Positions 6,800 to 10,150 of a DNA stretch of 10,150 nt are shown here, piece by piece (position 1 is the first letter of the stretch; each line of letters opens with the position of its first letter). This stretch comes from an uncultured Propionibacteriaceae bacterium (GTDB lineage Bacteria > Actinomycetota > Actinomycetes > Propionibacteriales > Propionibacteriaceae): assembly GCA_936941515.1 (NCBI GenBank), contig CAKZJI010000283.1, forward strand, positions 1 to 10,150, written 5' to 3'. The notes under the pieces were generated by a model. That model was not told the DNA's origin. It searched no databases and saw nothing but the letters and a program-made list of their open reading frames with translations. The position numbers were made by a program, and so were the translations under genes.

Positions 6800-7546
6800 C
6801 TACCCTTCTTCCTGCTGGGTGAAGGTCACACGACGATTCGCCGTCCTGCCTTCGGCCGTGGCATTTGATTGCGCAGGATCCTTGGCACCCCTTGCCACTG
6901 GCACCAGCTGGTCACTCCTCGCTCCGCCGTCCACCAAGGCCTCGATCACGCTCTGAGCACGTTCCCGAGAGAGTTCTTTCCTGAAAGACTCCGTCTTGCC
7001 GTCGTCGGTGTGACCTAGCACTTGGACCAGGGCCTCAGGGTTGGCCTTCAACCATTCGGCCATCTGCGTGATCTTGCCGCGCTGACTCGACGGGAGGGTG
7101 GCCTCGCCGCCCTCGAATTGGATCACCAGCCTCGGCATCTCAGTGGGCTCCGGGCTGGGTTCGGGCGTTGGCTCCGGTGACGGGGAGGCGGAGGGCGTAG
7201 GAGTGATGACTGATGGGCTGGCCTGGATCTCGGCGTTGGCCGAGTGTGTCGGCGAGCTCTTGGCCGAGGATGAGAAATCCCCGTCGGCATCACCGTCGCC
7301 GGCCACTGCCATGGTGACGCCAGGCAGCCCCTTTACGAGTTGCAACGCCTTGGCCAATTGATCAGCATCAGTGCTCACTACGGCTGACCGCCCTGAGAAC
7401 GCCACGGTGGCCTCGACCCCCTGGTCGGCGAGCGCCTGAGCGGCCTCCCGCGTCAGGGTGCGCTCCACCAGCCAAGCCCCGCCCACCGCGCCGAGCGCGA
7501 CGAACGCTGCAAGACCCGTAGCCACGGCTACTCCGGTTCCTTTCAC
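6800..7546 (-). CDS. ArfA-like envelope protein (TM, BON-like, OmpA domain)
   Basis: The 248-residue protein starts at GTG 7546, with GGAGG 4 nt upstream. Residues 5-27 are an uncleaved N-terminal membrane helix (GVAVATGLAAFVALGAVGGAWLV). Residues 30-82 resemble a degenerate BON domain (VEATVAFSGRSAVVST, then LPGVTMAVA). Residues 92-138 are a Ser/Pro linker with PEPTPEPSPEPTE. Residues 139-244 are an OmpA C-terminal domain that binds peptidoglycan diaminopimelate: LGHTDD with D181, LSRERAQSV with R196, and GRTANRRVTF at 233-242. This order matches mycobacterial ArfA/OmpATb (Rv0899), whose operon was linked to acid adaptation through ammonia release; the same role here is not shown. The domain faces outward and would tether the membrane to the wall. 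It is first in an operon with the large acidic protein. Confidence 0.88.
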   Translation of the reverse strand: MKGTGVAVATGLAAFVALGAVGGAWLVERTLTREAAQALADQGVEATVAFSGRSAVVSTDADQLAKALQLVKGLPGVTMAVAGDGDADGDFSSSAKSSPTHSANAEIQASPSVITPTPSASPSPEPTPEPSPEPTEMPRLVIQFEGGEATLPSSQRGKITQMAEWLKANPEALVQVLGHTDDGKTESFRKELSRERAQSVIEALVDGGARSDQLVPVARGAKDPAQSNATAEGRTANRRVTFTQQEEG

Positions 7547-7797
7547 GGCACCTCCATCCTGTTGCGCATCCGACCTTATAGCTCAACCCCGCCGGTGTGG
7601 GGGGCGCCAGGCCGGTTTCCCCGTTCATTTTCCGACTTTTGTGGTAACTTTCGGCCAGAATCATCTACTATTCATGCTAGAAAGAGCAATTCTCAAGGGG
7701 CAAGATGCCAGCCAACGCCTACATTTACGGACCTAAGTATGCGCGCTCATCTGACCAATCGAGCATCACATATCTATCAAAGCAGGGGGCGAACGCC
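7547..7797. promoter_or_regulatory. Divergent intergenic region with promoters for both operons
   Basis: These 251 bp separate the OmpA-like operon (minus) from the roadblock-globin operon (plus). Plus-strand candidate: -10 TACTAT (7666-7671) with TGGTAA (7642-7647) 18 bp upstream as a poor -35. Minus-strand candidate: a -10-like TATAAG (complement of 7575-7580), without a clear -35, about 29 bp before the GTG. The stretch 7620-7780 is notably more AT-rich than the flanking genes. An ATG at 7705 with AAGGGG 4 nt before it is in frame with the roadblock gene, but the intervening codons have atypical third bases, so it is read here as leader. Confidence 0.5.
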
Positions 7798-8187
7798 ATG
7801 GACGGAAACTACGGCAACAGCAAGCACAGCGACTTGAGGCTGGTGATCGGGGCCATCCGGCGGGCCATCCCCGAGCTCAGCGGAGTGATGATCGCCTCGC
7901 AGGATGGGCTTGCCATCGCCCACGACTTCCCCGACGGCGAGGCCGAGCGGGTGGCTGCTATGGCCGCAACGGCGCTGGGCCTCGGCAAGCGGATCTCAGA
8001 GCGCACCAACATGGGTGAGTTGGCGGAGGCTGTGATCCGCGGTGAGAACGGATACCTCGTCGTCTACGGCGCCGGCAGCGACGCGGTGCTGGTGATGCAG
8101 GGCCCCATCGACTCGAACCTCGGCCTGATGCGGATCGAGGCCCGCGTCGCCTCCGTCGAGATCAAGCAGCTGCTCGCGAGGACCTAG
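7798..8187 (+). CDS. Roadblock/LC7 domain protein (MglB/CvnB-like)
   Basis: The 129-residue product is essentially one Roadblock/LC7 domain (about 11-125). LVIGAIRRAIPELSGVMIASQDGLAIAH is the first helix and central strands. ERVAAMAATALGLGKRISE is the long helix. GYLVVYGAGSDAVLVMQ is the second strand pair, and MRIEARVASVEIKQLL the last helix. Relatives act as dimeric GTPase-activating or adaptor subunits for Ras-like GTPases (MglB with MglA, or CvnB with CvnD in Streptomyces conservons). No GTPase or histidine kinase lies in the window. ATG 7798 is chosen because GGGGG (7785-7789) lies 8 nt upstream; the alternative ATG 7705 would add 31 residues. It is co-transcribed with the protoglobin gene 5 bp downstream, which suggests a shared function. 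Confidence 0.88.
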   Translation: MDGNYGNSKHSDLRLVIGAIRRAIPELSGVMIASQDGLAIAHDFPDGEAERVAAMAATALGLGKRISERTNMGELAEAVIRGENGYLVVYGAGSDAVLVMQGPIDSNLGLMRIEARVASVEIKQLLART

Positions 8188-8192
8188 AGTCG

Positions 8193-8786
8193 ATGCTGTC
8201 CATGCATGAGATCGCCCGGGGAGCAGTTGCCCAGATCCCTCCGTCCGGCCGCCTGAGCGAGGATGATCGCCAGGTGATCCTGCGCCACAGGGAGGAGCTG
8301 CTGGCGCTCGGCCCCGAGGTGGTGCAGTCCTACTACGACACTGTCTTTGGGCATCCGGAGACCGCCGCAGCTTACGAGAATCAGGAGCGTCCGGAGCTGG
8401 AGGCCACCCTCGCGAAGTGGTGGGTGCGAACCATTGAGGGTCCGCTCGATGACGACTATTTCGCCTGGATGGCCATGGTTGGGTTGACGCACGTCCTCAG
8501 GCAGGTGACAAACCCCATGATGCTGGCCATGTCAGATCATGTGGTGCAGCTGGTGTCGGTCCGTGCTGCGGGCTTCGGTATCTCTGCTGACGAGCTCCGG
8601 CAGCTGAACTCCGCCGTCACCCGTCTGGCCTCAACCGTCCGGGTGATCATTACCTGGGGATACGATCACGCCGTGAGCGCTGCGCTGTTCGAGGTCGCCG
8701 GGATGCCCGAGGCCCTGCTGGCCAGGCTCCGTGACCAAGAGATCGCCAACGCACTGGTTGAGGCTCGCAGCTCCCTGAGCCTCTGA
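8193..8786 (+). CDS. Protoglobin (globin-sensor-type heme protein)
   Basis: The 197-residue product is a stand-alone protoglobin / globin-coupled-sensor globin domain. Helices match from RLSEDDRQVILRHREELLAL and PEVVQSYYDTVFGHPETAAAYE to KWWVRTIEGPLDDDYFAWMA. The proximal heme-ligating His is expected at H100 in MVGLTHVLRQV, the F-helix position that follows the conserved 'Y(F)...(I/V)G..H' motif. The C-terminal 80 residues are helical, with no methyl-accepting, GGDEF or kinase output domain fused. Such proteins bind O2, CO or NO and can act as sensors in trans. ATG 8193 is 5 bp after the roadblock stop; GAGG at 8178-8181 is a possible ribosome-binding site, and M4 (8202) is an alternative start. 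Pairing with a Roadblock protein suggests that heme ligation could signal through it, which is inference. Confidence 0.83.
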   Translation: MLSMHEIARGAVAQIPPSGRLSEDDRQVILRHREELLALGPEVVQSYYDTVFGHPETAAAYENQERPELEATLAKWWVRTIEGPLDDDYFAWMAMVGLTHVLRQVTNPMMLAMSDHVVQLVSVRAAGFGISADELRQLNSAVTRLASTVRVIITWGYDHAVSAALFEVAGMPEALLARLRDQEIANALVEARSSLSL

Positions 8787-8850
8787 AGCTCACTCTCGGC
8801 CTCGCATGGGAAGACGGCGGCCTCGTCGTGACCCACAGCCCGCAGGCTTT

Positions 8851-9603
8851 TCAGACGGCGATGGCGACGACGACCAGCGCGATGGCGGCGAGGGTGACGA
8901 GAGAGTCACGCCACGACCAGGTCAGGGTGATCAGCCGCGTGGGCTGTCTCGTGATCCCGTAGCCGCGGGAGAGCATGGCCGTCGACAACTGCTCTGACAT
9001 GCGTATTCCGCATGTCAGAAGCGGAATCATGATGGTGGCGCTGGCCTTGATCCTGGCCACAGGGCCACGCTCCCCGAGACGGGCTCCCCGCACCCGCTGC
9101 GCGTCCCTGATCTGGCTGGAGCGCATCCGCAGCGTCGGGATGAACCGCAGCGCCGTCGTCACCAGGAACACCACGACGTTCGGTGCCCGCAGCATCTGGA
9201 GCAGGGCTGTGAAATCCTCAACTGGTGTGGTCCTCAGCAGCGCCGCTGACGCGCCCACCATCGTCACGATCCGTGACACCAGGATGGCTCCGTGCAGCAG
9301 CCCTCCCGACGTCACGCTTGGGCCGTCAGGCCAGAGGGCGACGAGCACCCGCGGGTCGGCGTCGGCGGGTGGGATGAGGACCGCGAACAGGAGCACCAGC
9401 ACGAGCAGGGGAGCCAGCGGTGCGAGCAGGCGCGTGAGAGCACGCAGTCGAAACCCCGCAGCCACTGCGACCGCCCCCAGTGACAGTGTCAGGTGAGCGA
9501 CGGGGGAGGTGAACAGGAAGCTGGCGGTCACCGCGGCGGCGAACAGCAGGCACCTGGACCGGACATCAGATCGGGACGGGAACACCTGATGCTCAGGTGG
9601 CAT
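8851..9603 (-). CDS. ecfT: ECF transporter transmembrane component EcfT
   Basis: This 250-residue integral membrane protein is the T component of an energy-coupling-factor importer, which transmits ATP hydrolysis to a vitamin- or metal-binding S component. Hydrophobic segments include CLLFAAAVTASFLFTSPVAH, LLAPLLVLVLLFAVLIPP, VVVFLVTTALRFIPTL and the final LVTLAAIALVVVAIAV. The cytoplasmic coupling motifs are present: AQRVRGARLGERG and the ARG-like box MLSRGYG. ATG 9603 is chosen because it overlaps the end of ecfA by 11 bp; longer upstream reading is the shadow of ecfA. The converging end is 64 bp from the protoglobin stop, and that gap shows no strong terminator, only a weak AGCC-CGCA-GGCT hairpin before TTTT. 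Confidence 0.88.
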   Translation of the reverse strand: MPPEHQVFPSRSDVRSRCLLFAAAVTASFLFTSPVAHLTLSLGAVAVAAGFRLRALTRLLAPLAPLLVLVLLFAVLIPPADADPRVLVALWPDGPSVTSGGLLHGAILVSRIVTMVGASAALLRTTPVEDFTALLQMLRAPNVVVFLVTTALRFIPTLRMRSSQIRDAQRVRGARLGERGPVARIKASATIMIPLLTCGIRMSEQLSTAMLSRGYGITRQPTRLITLTWSWRDSLVTLAAIALVVVAIAV

Positions 9604-10150
9604 CGCGCGCCTTCCTCCAGGACTCAACCAGGGCCTCCGGACACGTAGCAGGCGGCAGCCCCAGGCGCCGGGCGAGCTGCACGATGGCGGGGGTCTCCAG
9701 GTGTAGTGCCGCCAGCCGGGTTTCGTCGTCGAACAGCCCCAAGGCCGGTGTATCCCACGCCAGGTGGCCGTCAGACAACACCAGTGCCCGACCGGCATAC
9801 CGGGCGGCCAGCAGCAGGTCATGGGTGATGGTGATGACGGTATGCCCTGCGCGGTTCAAGTTGGAGATCAGGCTGAGCATCGCATTTGCACTGCGCCAGT
9901 CCAGGCCGGTGGTGGGCTCGTCGATCACCAGGATGCCGGGTCGCATGGCCAATACCGACGCCACCGCCACCCGCTGGCGCTCTCCGCGGCTCAGGCGCAG
10001 GGGATGCAGTGTGGTGGTCTCCGAGAGGCTGAGGTGATGCAAGGTCTCGGAGACGCGGTCACGGACCGTGGGTTCGGGAAGGCCGGCGTTCCGCAACCCG
10101 AAGGCAACCTCGTCGTAGACAGTGTCTGCGAAGATCTGATGGTCGGGATT
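9593..10150 (-). CDS. ecfA: ECF transporter ATPase EcfA (partial, N-terminus off window)
   Basis: The frame is open to the window edge, giving 185 C-terminal residues. It begins inside NPDHQIFADTVYDEVAFGLRN, the Q-loop segment typical of EcfA/CbiO ATPases. It then shows the signature LSRGERQRVAVA (LSRGE in place of LSGGQ), the Walker B ILVIDEPTTGLD, the H-loop ITITHD, and a C-terminal ETPAIVQLARRLGLPPATCPEALV extension usual in this family. Walker A lies beyond 10150. The apparent start at 10096 is a TTG for an internal Leu and not a true start. It is translationally coupled to ecfT through ATGCCACCTGA, where stop and start overlap. The S component, and so the substrate, is not visible; biotin, cobalt, thiamine or riboflavin systems are all possible. 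Confidence 0.9.
   Translation of the reverse strand, partial: NPDHQIFADTVYDEVAFGLRNAGLPEPTVRDRVSETLHHLSLSETTTLHPLRLSRGERQRVAVASVLAMRPGILVIDEPTTGLDWRSANAMLSLISNLNRAGHTVITITHDLLLAARYAGRALVLSDGHLAWDTPALGLFDDETRLAALHLETPAIVQLARRLGLPPATCPEALVESWRKARDAT

Noticed and set aside
7705..7797. Upstream start extending the roadblock protein by 31 residues
   Set aside because: The codons have AT-rich third positions unlike the rest of the gene, the ribosome-binding site spacing is only 4 nt, and ATG 7798 has a better-spaced site. It is not fully excluded.
9604..9822. N-terminal extension of EcfT
   Set aside because: It is the out-of-frame shadow of ecfA, Trp/Cys/Pro-rich and without membrane segments; ATG 9603 overlaps the ecfA stop as expected for coupled genes.

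Overview
The window looks like chromosomal DNA from a GC-rich actinobacterium. The signs are the 23S and 5S rRNA sequences, strongly G/C-biased third codon positions, a protoglobin, a Roadblock/LC7 protein and an OmpA protein built like mycobacterial ArfA. A member of the Propionibacteriaceae would fit, but that is a guess that cannot be settled without a search.

Layout. Positions 1-700 are the end of an rRNA operon: the 23S 3' end, a short hairpin-bearing spacer, 5S rRNA and a very strong intrinsic terminator. Positions about 770-2000 are a mobile-element graveyard. It holds a 5'-truncated IS256-family (Mutator) transposase, its right terminal repeat, three copies of a roughly 150-bp hairpin-rich repeat, and a 78-bp miniature element made of the two IS ends. 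A small minus-strand ORF with a faintly WhiB-like Cys pattern (2020-2208) closes this part. Next come a secreted peptidoglycan-binding protein (2274-2741) and a fructosamine-kinase-family gene that is intact except for one in-frame TGA (2862-3689).

The minus strand from 7546 down to 3693 is a tight two-gene operon. It encodes an ArfA-like TM/BON-like/OmpA envelope protein and a 1034-residue membrane-anchored, coiled-coil, extremely acidic protein of unknown function. Divergent from it, across a 251-bp intergenic region, is a second two-gene operon: a Roadblock/LC7 protein (MglB/CvnB type) followed 5 bp later by a stand-alone protoglobin. The window ends with the minus-strand ecfA-ecfT energising module of an ECF vitamin/metal transporter. 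ecfA is cut by the window edge and its substrate-binding S component is not visible.

Working together. The most interesting stretch is 3693-8786: two divergent operons coupling a peptidoglycan-binding envelope protein and a giant acidic cytoplasmic tail protein with a possible heme-sensor/small-GTPase-regulator pair. That link is inferred from gene order only.
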